Assembly: GCA_037042185.1 (NCBI GenBank)
Contig: JAXQJY010000030.1
Span: 1,364,001-1,428,000, forward strand
Reading direction: 5' to 3'
DNA: 64,000 bases
Source: Sordariomycetes sp. S80-01Y
Lineage: Eukaryota > Ascomycota > Sordariomycetes
In this document: in pieces, positions 20,747 through 31,667 of the stretch
Layout of the letters: the number at the start of each line of letters is the position of its first letter
Numbering within the stretch: position 1 is the first letter of the stretch
Notes under the pieces: generated by a model
Database searches by the model: none
What the model saw: only the letters and a program-made list of their open reading frames with translations
What the model was told of the DNA's origin: nothing
Made by a program: the position numbers and the translations under genes

Positions 20747-23700
20747 CTACTTCTTCGTCTTGCTCTTCGTTCCCTTAGCCTTTCCCTTCTTAGGCTTAAC
20801 ATCATCGTCGTCCCCGTCATCTTTCTGGGCAGTCTTCTTCTTCGCAGCCGGCTTCTTCTTGGGTTGCTTGATGTACTTGTCTTTCTTGAAGTCGATTTCA
20901 TCGTCATCTGCCTCGGGCTCAGCATCAGCTACAATCTCGTCATCCTCCTCTTCAATAGCTTCTTCCAGGTCAGGAGCTTCCTTGGCCTGCCTCTTTGGAG
21001 CAACTACATTCGTAGCTTTCATAAACGGCACTGGATGGTTCATGGCGTTGTATCTGACGAGTTTGTTAGCACAGGGGTTCCCAATTTGCCACGTAGGAGC
21101 GACTTACGTCCGCGTGAAGGCAGCCTTGGTCTTCGTCTCGATCTTGACCGCCTCCCCGTCCATGTGTCCCACGCCCAGTTCCATGATGGCATCGAAGTCA
21201 TCGCGAGTGAGATAGTAGCTGTCCATCAGGTCGATGACGTCGCCGACACTATCATTGCCCTCGCGTTGCAGCTTGTTTATCAGCTGATCCCAAAGGACCG
21301 GCAAATACTCCTGCCTGATCTCATTATGATCTCCGGAGGACCGTAAACGCATGTGGGCGTGGATCTCGCGAGTAAAACGTCCAAGCTTGCCGTACTTGCT
21401 GTTGTTTCCAAGCCAGGATGTAAAGTTGCAGCCCATTGTCTGACCGTGGATGAAACTCGCGGGCCGCACCGTGCTGAAAACAGCATGGGTAGGCATAAGC
21501 GACCATTGCTGTTGGGGACCATGTATCATCTTATCTACCAGATCTCCGTCGCTGATGCTTTCAGCTGCCTGGTCAAACAACTCCAATGCCTTGAGCTTCG
21601 ACTCGCGCGGCGTGTCTTGTCTGCCATTCAATCGCATGGGCTTTGTGCGCAAATAGTTTTCCTGAACCATGAGGTAGCTAAACTCGTGATCATTGAAATA
21701 CAGTTCGATCTTGTCGTTGAGGGTCGCCTTGCTTGAGCTTGCAAACAGTCCGCTGCCGAGCAGCTTTTGACAGATATCCCAAGGTTTTAAGACGACATGC
21801 TTCTCCCAGGCTTTGGACATGGCTTTGGTCTGGTCAAAGTCCATTGTCTTCTGGTCGAGCTTCGCAGTTGCGATCATGTTGATGATTTGGCGGATATCCT
21901 TGTTACTGCCTTCAATGAGCGCGTCGATAACGGGCACCGGCAGCTTCAACCCTTCCCTGACGCAAATCGTCATGATTCGTGACCTGACCTGGTCGACAGT
22001 CGGGCGGTTGAACCTCACGTCGAAGGCGGCGTGGTCGAACGGCTTCATCTTTGGCAACTTGCGCTCGTTGCAAATCAGGATCAGAGGGACCTCTGTTTTC
22101 TTGCAGAATTTTGCCAAGGCTCCCACACCTCCTCTGTCGCCAGCTGACATTCCGTCCACTTCATCCATGATCAGAACGATGTTCTTTTTGCCTTGGTCGA
22201 TTTGCTTGCCATCACCGGCGAAGTATCCGAGGAGAGAGGTGTTGTTCATGACGTCGCTGACACCAGCCTCGACCAGTTTCTTGCTTCTCGTGTCACTGGC
22301 GTTGCTCTCAATAACGTCATAGCCCTCAAGCTTAGCAGCAAGATGGGCTGCAGTGGTCTTGCCAATTCCTGGAGGGCCGGAGAGAATGATGGCACGCTCG
22401 CCCCCGAGACCGTCCGCGCCTCGCTTTTGGAAGTTGTACTTCTTGGCTTTCTGCCAGCCCGCCAACCACTTTTGAATCTTCTCTACTTGCGCCTTGTTGC
22501 CGCAAATGTGATTGAGCTGAGAAGGGGCGTATTTCGTGGTGAGAAGCTGAGCAGACGGAGGAACCGGAGCGGCAGTAGGTCGAGCTGTAGTGCCACTGGC
22601 GGCGGCGGCCTTCGCAGCCCTTGCTTGCTCGGCTTGTTTTTTCTTCTCTTCCGCCTCCATCTCCTTGGCTTGTTGCTGAATCTTCTCCTCTGCCTCCTTT
22701 TTCTTATCTTGCGCCTTCTGCGCGCCCTTGCCTGATCCACCATATGCTGGCAGTTTCCTGATCAAATCGAACAAGCCATGCTCATCAATCGTCTTGATAC
22801 CCATAGCCTTGATCTTGGCAAGTTTGCTTGGTCCGGCATCGTCACCAAGGACCACAAAACTAGTCTTGCTACTGGGCTGTCCTGTGACCTTTCCGCCATA
22901 CCTTTTGACCAGGGCTTGGCCTTCTTCACGTCCAATAGTTTGTAGGACACCAGTGAAGACGAAAGTGAGACCGCTTAGGCATTCAGGTTCTCCTTCTGGG
23001 AGCTCTGCCGAGGGCTGAGACGGGGCAACATCTGCATTGCCGCCACCGGCCTGTGCTTTCCTCCAGTCGAACTTTGGTGCGTCCGGATCCTTTGGAGGTG
23101 GCGTTGGCGCCCGCACGGTAGCGACGCTGTCAATAATGTTCTGGTATGCCGTATCCTCAGGTTCATCTGCTTTTGCTTTTCTTGGGGCTCGAGGCTTGGC
23201 AGCCTTCTTTCGCGGAGCTTCGTCTTCTTCCTCCTCTTCAGAATCCGGTTCAGGGGTTTTCCGTTTCTTTGGTACCGATGATGTGCGGGCCGGTGTCTCT
23301 TCATCCTTGACTTTCTTGACAGCTGGACGACTTCGAGAGGCTACTCGCTTGGGCGCAGGAAGCTCCTCCTCTTCCGACTCTTCTTCCTCGTAATCGTCGT
23401 TCTTTCGCTTGTTTCGACCCTTCGCGTCCGCGGCAAATATATCGTCGTCATCTTTGTCAGCGTCGTCCACGAAATCGTCGTCGTCGTGCTTCTTGGTGCT
23501 GGTTGCGGTTCGCTTTTTGGTGGGTGTGCCGTTTTTCACATGGGCGTCTGCCTTTGCTACAGGCTTCTTGCCACGAGGGCTTGCCCGTACTGGGACTTCC
23601 GTTTTGACTTTAACTTCTTCCTTTTTCGGTGTGTCGGCCTTGGGTTTGCTGTTGGTGTTGGCGGCGAAGTAGTCGTCGGCTGAGATGGCTGTACCCTTGG

Positions 23701-23993
23701 GTTGCGTGTCCTTCTTTTTGGATGCTGGCTTCACTGGCTTTTTGGCCCTACTGAGATTGAGCACCTGTTCTTCAAGTAGCTTCGCCTTGACTTACTCGGC
23801 AGGCTCATCATCATCCTCACTATCTTCTACTACCTTCCGACCCTCTAGGAAGAGTTAGGTCAGGCTTCAGTGCATTTCAAAGGACGAAAGACATACTTGT
23901 GCGCTTTTTGGAAGCTTCATCTTGCTTGGGTGCATGCTTGGGCGCGGGGGTAGCACCCCCCTTAGGCCCGAAGAAAGATCGAATATCAGGCAT
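20747..23993 (-). CDS. RFC1: Replication factor C large subunit (clamp loader Rfc1)
   Basis: Largest subunit of the RFC complex that loads PCNA at primer-template junctions. Four minus-strand exons, 23993-23897, 23844-23796, 23750-21108 and 21053-20747, give 1031 residues, all phases consistent. The N-terminus MPDIRSFFGPKGG is a PIP-box-like PCNA-binding element, common in Rfc1. Next comes a long Lys/Glu-rich disordered region, then a BRCT domain near residue 307 (LSGLTFVFTGVLQTIGREEG), the AAA+ core with Walker A GPPGIGKT near residue 507 and Walker B LIMDEVDGM near 575, the C-terminal collar region (KPWDICQKLLGSGLF), and a basic Lys-rich tail. The short second exon (49 bp) is easily missed. 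It shares a 348-bp promoter with uL16m, and another RFC subunit gene lies just beyond. Confidence 0.96.
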
Positions 23994-24341
23994 TGCAGGC
24001 ACGGTTTGAAATCAAACAGATGCAGCCATGAAGCAACAATTCGAAAGGGTCTTTAATTCCATCGATCGGACACAAGAGCGTGAATTTCGTAAAATCGAGT
24101 GGGAGTCGAGGATGGAAGCCTGGGAGCTCTGGCGTGGAAAAGCGAGGGTGACGTGCACTATCTCGACCTGGTGGGACGCGAATCTGACGCGAAAGGCGTG
24201 ACCCCGGCTTAATTGGCTGCGCTTGCAGCCTGACCATCCAGGCGCTCAGCCCGGGCTCCACTATGCGACATCAGCGCAGAATTTCTGGAGCACCAGTCCG
24301 ACTCTCAAGGCTGGTCATCAACAACGTCCACAGCCGCCATA
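23994..24341. promoter_or_regulatory. Divergent promoter: RFC1 / uL16m
   Basis: 348 bp between the two start codons. It contains two ACGCGA hexamers 11 bp apart (24176-24181 and 24187-24192), the second within CGCGAAA, described separately. Confidence 0.6.
24176..24194. promoter_or_regulatory. Paired G1/S-type (MBF/SBF-like) promoter boxes upstream of RFC1
   Basis: ACGCGA occurs at 24176 and again at 24187, spaced one helical turn, and the second is part of CGCGAAA, which fits the yeast SCB consensus CRCGAAA. Such sites bind Swi4/Mbp1-type APSES factors that switch on replication genes at G1/S. Their function here is inferred from position and consensus. Confidence 0.45.
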
Positions 24342-25153
24342 ATGAAGCCCTCGAGTGCGTCGGCTCTGGTCAGTGCCTTCCAAGGCTTGACTCTGAGCGG
24401 CGCATCGTCTTTACGACAACTGCGCGCACCCATGCAGAAACAGGCCAGCGTAGTCAACGCTGCGAAACGACTGCGATATGCCCGAGCATTCTCGACAACG
24501 TCCCCGGCTTGGGGTAATTGGCTGGAGCCAAGCATCAACAGAAAGAAGAAGATGGCCAAAGGGAGGCCTCGGGTGCCTACCGGAGGCTCGGTCAAGGGAA
24601 CGACGGTCATGTGGGGAGACTACGGGCTGCGGATGGTCGACCATCACAGGCGAATCAGTGCTAAGCACTTGAAGATGGCAGAGGACACAATCAGGGCGCG
24701 TATGCGTGGGCACAAATATCGACTTTATAAGCGGAAGAACTGCAATATCGGTGTCTTCGTCAGCGGCAACGACGTAAGTTCAGCCCGTGACAAGCAAAAG
24801 CAAGGCCAAAGCTGACAAAGGGGTAGATGCGTATGGGCAAGGGTAAAGGTTCGTTCGACCACTGGGCCTGTCGAATTGCCATCAGTCAAATTCTGTTTGA
24901 GGTTCGAGGAAAGGTTCACGAGGCTGTCGTACGAGACGCTTTCCGTCTGGCGGGCAACAAGCTACCTGGTCAGTGGGAGTTTGCACAGAAAGGCGACCCA
25001 CCAGTTGTCGGAATTACGAAACTGGATGGTGTGACATTGGAGGAACTGAAGAGGCCGAGGAGGCAGATTGCGCCTGCTGAGATGCTGGAGAAGTCTTCGC
25101 CGACCTCTGTTACGGAGCCTGGGAGCAAGACCGACGCGTCCAAACCGCTGTAA
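24342..25153 (+). CDS. MRPL16: Mitochondrial large-subunit ribosomal protein uL16m
   Basis: Two exons, 24342-24773 and 24827-25153, give 252 residues. An N-terminal presequence of about 55 residues (Arg/Ala/Ser-rich, ending near YARAFSTTSPAWGNW) is followed by the L16 core: RKKKMAKGRPRVPTGGSVKG, GDYGLRMVDHHRRISAKHL, then the intron, then MGKGKGSFDHWACRI and KVHEAVVRDAFRLAGNKLPG. uL16 sits at the peptidyl-transferase and tRNA-corridor side of the mitoribosome. The C-terminal 45 residues are a fungal-type extension. Its promoter is shared with RFC1. Confidence 0.94.
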
Positions 25154-25584
25154 AGAGGCGCTGGACTGGTTAGTCATGACATTTGTAAATGTATATCTTC
25201 AGGCTTTGGCCTGTGTAAGACCATATCAATAGACGCCTGAAGGCTTCAACAAGGTAGAGCCAGGCTGACTTTCGTCATCCACAAGCATCGGTGGCAATCG
25301 GAGCTCGTCCAAATCCTGTATTTGGTTCTGAGCGAGCAATTGTTGCACCAATGTGAATTTGGATCAATTCAGCGTATTTTATCTATTGTGTCTGGCCTCG
25401 CACAGCTCCTGCCCACCTGGTGGTGGTGTCGTGTCAATGGTGGCCCGTGCACTGGTAGATGCCGTGGTACCACGGTGACCACCACGATCCACTCCAGCTC
25501 GACCACTTTACGCGCGAGACGCGTCTCCCAGAAACTTTATTCCCCTCCAACACATCCACGTCCAACCACGACAGCACTACCAAA
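25154..25584. promoter_or_regulatory. Intergenic: uL16m 3' flank and RFC5 promoter
   Basis: 431 bp. It holds the palindromic ACGCGT box annotated separately; nothing else was recognised. Confidence 0.5.
25516..25527. promoter_or_regulatory. Palindromic MluI cell-cycle box upstream of RFC5
   Basis: A perfect 12-bp palindrome with ACGCGT at its centre (25519-25524), 61-66 bp upstream of the RFC5 start codon. ACGCGT is the MBF site that drives S-phase genes in budding and fission yeast; function here is inferred. Confidence 0.5.
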
Positions 25585-26744
25585 ATGGCTTTGATAGTAG
25601 ACAAGCATCGACCACGGTCTCTCGATGCTCTTACTTATCACCCCGAACTTTCAGAGCGTCTTCGGTCCCTCGTGAGCCTGGTCCACGTCTCGCATCGATC
25701 CAGCATGGCTAACGTCCCTCTAGGCCCAGAGCGGTGACTTCCCCCATCTCCTCGTATACGGTCCCTCCGGCGCCGGTAAAAAGACACGGATTGTCGCTAC
25801 GCTAAAAGAGCTCTACGGTCCTGGTGTTGAGAAGATCAAGATAGATGCTCGAGTCTTCCAGACGTCATCGAACCGCAAGCTCGAATTCAACATCGTCGCG
25901 TCCATCTACCACCTCGAAATCACACCATCCGATGTTGGCAACTACGACCGCGTTGTCGTTCAGGATTTATTGAAGGAGGTTGCGCAGACGCAGCAGGTCG
26001 ATCAATCAGCAAGACAGCGTTTCAAAGTTGTGGTCATCAATGAAGCGGATCATTTGACGAGGGATGCTCAGGCCGCGTTGAGAAGAACGATGGAAAAATA
26101 CTCTCCCAATCTGCGATTGATCTTATTGGCGAACTCCACAGCGAACATCATTGCACCCATCAGGTCGAGAACGTTGCTGGTCCGGGTCGCGGCGCCTTCA
26201 CACGACCAGATCTGTGATGTGCTAGCCCAGTCCGCTAAAAAGCAGAACTGGCCGGTCGTGAAGGGTCTGCACCAAAGAATAGCCAAGGAAAGTGGGAGGA
26301 ACTTGCGACGAGCATTGCTCATGTATGAGTCTGTTCATGCTCAGAAGTATGTCTCCATCTCCGCACACCAGGTGTTGATAAGCTAACAAGAACAGCGAGA
26401 AAGTCACAGACAGTACACCGATCCCACCAGCAGATTGGGAGGCCCTCATCGGCCAGGTTGCAAAGGAAATAATTGAGGAGCACTCGCCAGCACGCATCAT
26501 GCAGGTCCGCTCCAAGCTTTATGATCTCCTAACCCACTGTATCCCTCCAACCACCATCCTCAAGACTTTGACGTTCAAGCTTCTACCCATGATTGACGAC
26601 CCACTCAAGGGGGAGGTCATCCAGTGGTCAGCGTTCTACGAGCATCGGATTAAGACAGGGACAAAGGTTATATTCCACTTGGAGGCCTTTGTGGCCAAGT
26701 TCATGAGGGTATATGAGACGTATTTGATGAGCATGGACATGTAA
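25585..26744 (+). CDS. RFC5: Replication factor C small subunit (yeast Rfc5 / human RFC3 type)
   Basis: Three exons, 25585-25671, 25724-26346 and 26396-26744, give 352 residues. It begins MALIVDKHRPRSLDAL and carries the clamp-loader hallmarks CGDFPHLL-like SGDFPHLLVYGPSGAGKKTR (the GAGKKT P-loop, not GKST), NEADHLTRDAQAALRRTMEKY in the Walker B/SRC region, NSTANIIAPIRSR, and the collar region. The variant P-loop and the NEAD instead of DEAD at Walker B identify the yeast Rfc5/human RFC3 subunit, which binds nucleotide but lacks a full catalytic site and contributes the arginine finger (SRC motif). RFC1 lies 1.6 kb upstream on the other strand, so two of the five clamp-loader genes are linked here with one gene between them. 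Confidence 0.95.
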
Positions 26745-29488
26745 GGAATAGGTGCTAGGTCGTTTTTTCGGCGTTTGGCGTGTCCGATAACAGAGATTCG
26801 CTTATTTTGGAAATTCTTGCATCGCTTTTAACAGTCTGGGGAATATTCAGTCCGGGAATTGCCGTAATGTCGCACTTAGCTTCGAGACTTTGAAATTCTT
26901 TGCCTAACCCGTCCTTCAGGCCCACAGCACGGCTGGACTCGCGTTCGCTGTATAGATCTCACGCGTTCCAGCATGTGCCTCTGCTATGATCCTGGTACCC
27001 GCATCGTCCTACGATCAGTGTCACTCGCCTTTTGGGAGGGTCCTAGCCAGAACCGCTGCATCGCCGGCCAATCGGGGGCCACTTCGTCACGCAGCACCAG
27101 CTCGAACTAACCTCCATGACACAGAGTGCGACATCTAACCGAATGATATGCGCTCAGCTCATATCCTCACTTCGCAAGATCCTATGTCCTTAAAAAGCTG
27201 CGCTCTCTCGACCATCACAGGGATGCCCGTATTCTCACACACTGCCGCAATCATGAGCTCCTCGCCAAGTAACAACTCCGATCAACCATCAGCTTTGAGA
27301 GCCGGCTCCCTTGGCTCGGCCCCCAGGACCTATCAAAGTTCTTCCGGAAATCGCCCTAAGCCGGAGAGGATCCGCTCAGTCCGTTTTGACGATAAGGTGG
27401 TGGTGATCAAGCAGTCAGCCATCGTATATCCCACAGAGGGTCCGGCCGGCGAGGCCCCTGGCCAGATGAGCAACAGCCGAATGGATAATCGAGACAACCA
27501 AGGGAGCAATAGGAGGTGATTGGGGAGGGCTATGAAGCCCCGAGACTTGTAACCAGAATGTACGGGGGTTTGGAGCGGCATACGTCTGTGGCCAGGTGCA
27601 GACGCTGTGGTTCCAGGGGTGCTGGGGTGGCAGACGTCTTGGACGACTGAGGGAAGCTCGTACACGGTCTCAATTGGGCCTCGACTCGAGGACTTCATTA
27701 TTTATGGAGTCGTGAGTCACTGTGCGACTGACAGAAGGGGACGCGAAAGTGTGGCTGTCAGCTTCGCATGGTGCAGTACGTGTATCCATGACCCCCCTCT
27801 AGCGAGACACGCCAACCTACTGCGTACATGGCCAAGGCCAATGGCCATCATGATCAACAGAAACACACCAATTCTCTCCAAGACGTCCATGTAGATGTAT
27901 AGTTTAATTCAAGTAAGCTCACCTCCATCGGCGAGGAGAATCCACCAAGCTGCCTTGTTCGCCACGTTTCCCTTGGTCGTCGCTCGATTTGGCTCGATCT
28001 CTGGTGGATATCGATAAGCACCGAGTACGCCCAGAGGCTGTTGCGTCGGTAAATGCTATCGGTGTCGACCCCGGGGTGCAAAGATGTCATATGTCGATCT
28101 GCGGGTGGGCTGAGGTGCGGGGTGAGGGGGAACGGGGGGCCACAGCAGGCGAGCGGTGCTGCCCTTTGGTCGCGGAGGTTGCATTGCGAGCTGGGCTTGC
28201 GTAATTTTACGTGAGTGATCATTTAATAGGGTTGGGGATCGTGATGCGAGGCTCGAGGCACGACTGTGGTTCTCCGAAAGGGTCATGGCTCGCTTGTGGT
28301 GAGTGAGTCTGCGGGTTGGACGGGAAGGACTGAGGGACTTGATTCAAGACCTCAAGTGATGCATGTACGAGCTGAAGCCTGGTCTGTCACAGTTTCTCTC
28401 GTTGGGATTGGACAAGATGCTGTGTAATTGTCTCCAGGGGCGAGCGAGGAAACATTACTGAGTTGTACATGACAGTTAAGAGGGACGAGGGCTTGGGACG
28501 ACTTCCCAATCGGGCAATTACATCACCGGGCGTCCGGATGAGCGCATGTCAGGCGCGTGCCATGACTTCGATGCAGCGCGAGTCCTCAGAGCTGGGGCTG
28601 ATTGCATGGAGTCAATGATCATCAGCTTGAAAAGACCGCGTCCTGGGCAGCGCTCCAATTAGCTACCATCTTGGCTCCGGGGGAACGAAGGAGAAAGAAG
28701 AGGGAGGAACTTGGTAATACCGTGGAGATGCGCGTCTGCGAGTGCGAGTGCCGGGGCTTGTGGGACCTCCAGTCGTCCGGCCATAGCTCCGCGCCTCCTG
28801 CGTCCCATCAAATGGACGGCGGGTGATTGAAAACAGGTCTAGAAGCCTCTCAAGGGGAACCGGTGCGTGAAATAGGCACCGAGGGAAAATGGCTCGGGCT
28901 ACGGGAGTTGCGCGGTGCGAGGTTGACCGGGATGCGACCGGCTATGATGGACCCTGGATTGCTCGGGGGAAAGGAACTTGAAGAGAAGCTCGAATGGGGA
29001 AAAGAGGCCACTAGCAGCCCACTCATTACGGGGTTGCTACAGCGAGCACCCCCAGAACCAGGCAATTGGGGAAGAGAGGGGACGCTTCGCGCTTCGTGAC
29101 TGAGCCTGACGCAATTTAAAACCAAAAGCTCCCCAGTGGTGATAAATCCCAGCCGTCCCCAGCCCATGTCACGCGCCCCTCCTCCCCCTCTCCCACCTTG
29201 ACATTTCTCACGATACTACCAGTCTTGAGTACTACCTTGAGTCATATACGCCCTGATTCACCTGGGCCTGTTCACTTGCTTGCGATACTACGTTGCTTCC
29301 CCTCAACTGGTCCTGACCTCGCTCTGTGCGACCAGCTGTTGAGAGAGTCACCCCTAACCCTTGATACCCCGCATCGCAACGACCCCTCCAGTTCACCTTG
29401 ATCACTGCCGTCAGAGAGCTCAGGCTTGCCCCACGACGCGACTGAGAAAGACTGAGAACATCGCGAGTTCGAATTCGCAACCAGCATC
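26745..29488. other. 2.7-kb intergenic region between RFC5 and acetyl-CoA synthetase
   Basis: Contains one weak candidate small gene (27148-27519) and otherwise no convincing coding sequence. The right end is the promoter of the acetyl-CoA synthetase gene and has several GC-rich patches, among them CCGGGG near 28677 and CTGGGG (on the minus strand) near 29127, which fit the loose CreA site SYGGRG. That motif is too degenerate to prove carbon-catabolite control. Confidence 0.4.
27148..27519 (+). CDS. Possible small hypothetical protein
   Basis: Open frame of 123 codons starting at ATG 27148; an internal ATG at 27254 would give 88 residues. The product is Ser/Asn/Pro-rich with one phrase that reads like genuine protein, RIRSVRFDDKVVVIKQSAIVYP. 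No domain, signal or intron is evident, and there are no known neighbours to support it. The frame could be chance. Confidence 0.25.
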   Translation: MRSAHILTSQDPMSLKSCALSTITGMPVFSHTAAIMSSSPSNNSDQPSALRAGSLGSAPRTYQSSSGNRPKPERIRSVRFDDKVVVIKQSAIVYPTEGPAGEAPGQMSNSRMDNRDNQGSNRR

Positions 29489-31667
29489 ATGGCGCAATCC
29501 GTGCAGGATCCGCCGGCGGCTGTCGTCGCTGAGGCGCACGGCGTTGACACTTTCCGTGAGCTTCTCACTCTCAAGCACCGTGCTCGTCAAATGCTGACCA
29601 GGATCCAGACCCTCCCGAGAAGATGCTCGCAAGTACGACCACCACAGTTTGCCTCCCTCAGCACCTGGACGGACACTAATGAGAGACAGAACATCCCAGC
29701 AAACCCCATCTGGCTAATCTCGACGAGTACCAAACCCTATACAAGGAGTCCATCACATCACCAAAGACTTTCTGGGCCCGTCAAGCCCGTGAGCTTTTGA
29801 CTTGGAGCCGTGACTTCAAGACTGTACACTCAGGCAGCTTCAAGGACGGCGACAGCAGCTGGTTCGCTGAGGGCCAGCTCAACGCCTGCTACAACTGTGT
29901 CGACCGCCACGCCTACGCCGACCCGGATCGCGTGGCCATCATCTACGAGGCCGACGAGCCGGGTGATGGACGCAAAGTCACCTACGGCGAGCTTCTGCGC
30001 CAGGTGAGCAAGACAGCCTGGGTCTTGAAGCAGATGGGTGTCAGGAAGGGCGATACCGTCGCCATCTACCTGCCCATGATTCCCGAGGCCTTGGTTGCCA
30101 TTCTGGCTTGTATTCGCATCGGTGCTGTGCACTCCGTCGTGTTCGCTGGCTTCAGCGCTGACTCGCTGCGTGACCGTGTCATCGACGCGCAGTCCAAGGT
30201 CGTCATCACCACCGATGAGGGCAAGCGTGGCGGCAAGTTGATTGGCACCAAGAAGATTGTCGACGACGCCCTGAAGCAATGTCCCGACGTCACGCACTGC
30301 CTCGTCTACAAGCGCACAGGCGCCGAGATCCCCTGGACCGAGGGCCGTGACTGGTGGTGGCACGACGAGGTCGAGAAGTGGCCCAGCTACATCTCCCCGG
30401 AGCCAGTTAATGCTGAGGACCCCCTGTTCCTTCTCTACACCAGTGGCTCGACTGGAAAGCCAAAGGGTATTTTGCACACGACGGCGGGATATCTGCTCGG
30501 TTGCGCGCTGACAGGAAAGTACGTCTTCGACATCCACGACGGCGATCGATTCTTCTGCGGTGGCGATGTCGGCTGGATCACAGGCCACTCGTACGTCGTC
30601 TACGCACCTCTTCTGTTGGGTGTCACAACTGTCGTCTTCGAAGGCACACCCGCCTACCCCAACTTCTCCCGCTACTGGGACATCATTGCGAACCACAAGG
30701 TCACTCAGTTCTATGTCGCCCCCACGGCGCTCCGTCTCCTGAAGCGCGCCGGCGACGAGCACGTCAAGGCCGAGATGAAGGACCTCCGTGTCCTCGGTTC
30801 CGTCGGTGAGCCCATCGCTGCCGAGGTTTGGAAGTGGTACTTCGAGGTTGTCGGTAAGGAAGAGGCGCACATCGTCGACACGTACTGGCAAACTGAGACG
30901 GGTTCCAACGTCATCACGCCTCTGGCGGGCGTTACGCCCACCAAGCCTGGTTCTGCCTCCCTCCCCTTCTTCGGCATTGAGCCCGCCATTATCGACCCTG
31001 TTTCTGGCGAGGAAATCCACGGAAACGATGTCGAGGGTGTGCTGGCCTTCAAGCAGCCCTGGCCCAGCATGGCGCGTACAGTCTACGGAGCCCACAAGCG
31101 CTACATGGATACGTACCTCAACGTCTACCCAGGATATTACTTCACAGGCGACGGCGCCGGTCGCGACCACGAAGGGTTCTACTGGATCCGCGGCCGTGTC
31201 GACGACGTAGTCAACGTCTCGGGCCACCGTTTGTCGACTGCTGAGATCGAGGCTGCGCTCATTGAGCACCACGCCATCGCCGAAGCAGCAGTCGTTGGTG
31301 TTGCGGATGAATTGACTGGTCAGACCGTCAATGCCTTCGTCGCGGTCAAGGAGGGCCACGAAGCCACTGATGCATTGAAGAAGGAGTTCATCATGCAGGT
31401 GAGGAAGAGCATCGGTCCTTTCGCGGCGCCCAAGGCCGTGTACATTGTACCAGATCTGCCCAAGACGAGGAGTGGAAAGATCATGAGGAGAATTTTGAGG
31501 AAGATCCTTGCGGGTGAGGAGGATCAGCTTGGAGATATCACGACGGTGAGTATCCTTTCCTCCACTGCTCGTGACAAACAACGGAATGCTAACGAGAGGC
31601 GCAGCTTTCTGATCCATCCATCGTTGAGAAAATCATCAACAACGTTCACGCAGCTAAGAAGTCGTAG
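29489..31667 (+). CDS. facA: Acetyl-CoA synthetase (acetate-CoA ligase)
   Basis: Activates acetate to acetyl-CoA via acetyl-AMP; in Aspergillus this is facA, in Neurospora acu-5. Four exons, 29489-29555, 29609-29632, 29690-31545 and 31605-31667, give 669 residues (facA is about 670). Key motifs: the [12 protein letters not shown] region, [15 protein letters not shown] (P-loop), YWQTETGSN, and [13 protein letters not shown] with the catalytic, acetylation-controlled lysine. The 24-nt second exon is chosen because it restores the reading frame and the expected spacing between DTFH and HPSKPHL; the encoded PPEKMLA differs from the VPKAFYD seen in known relatives. The last intron rejoins ITT to [11 protein letters not shown] long antisense frame on the other strand is a codon-bias shadow. 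Confidence 0.94.

Noticed and set aside
29461-29488. TTCGAATTCG stretch resembling a tRNA T-loop
   Set aside because: No acceptor stem or anticodon arm surrounds it; it lies in the leader of acetyl-CoA synthetase.
29830-31617. 595-codon open frame antisense to acetyl-CoA synthetase
   Set aside because: It is codon-aligned to the real gene; strong C-ending codon bias removes stops from the antisense frame. The translation is Val/Asp/Leu-rich with no domain.
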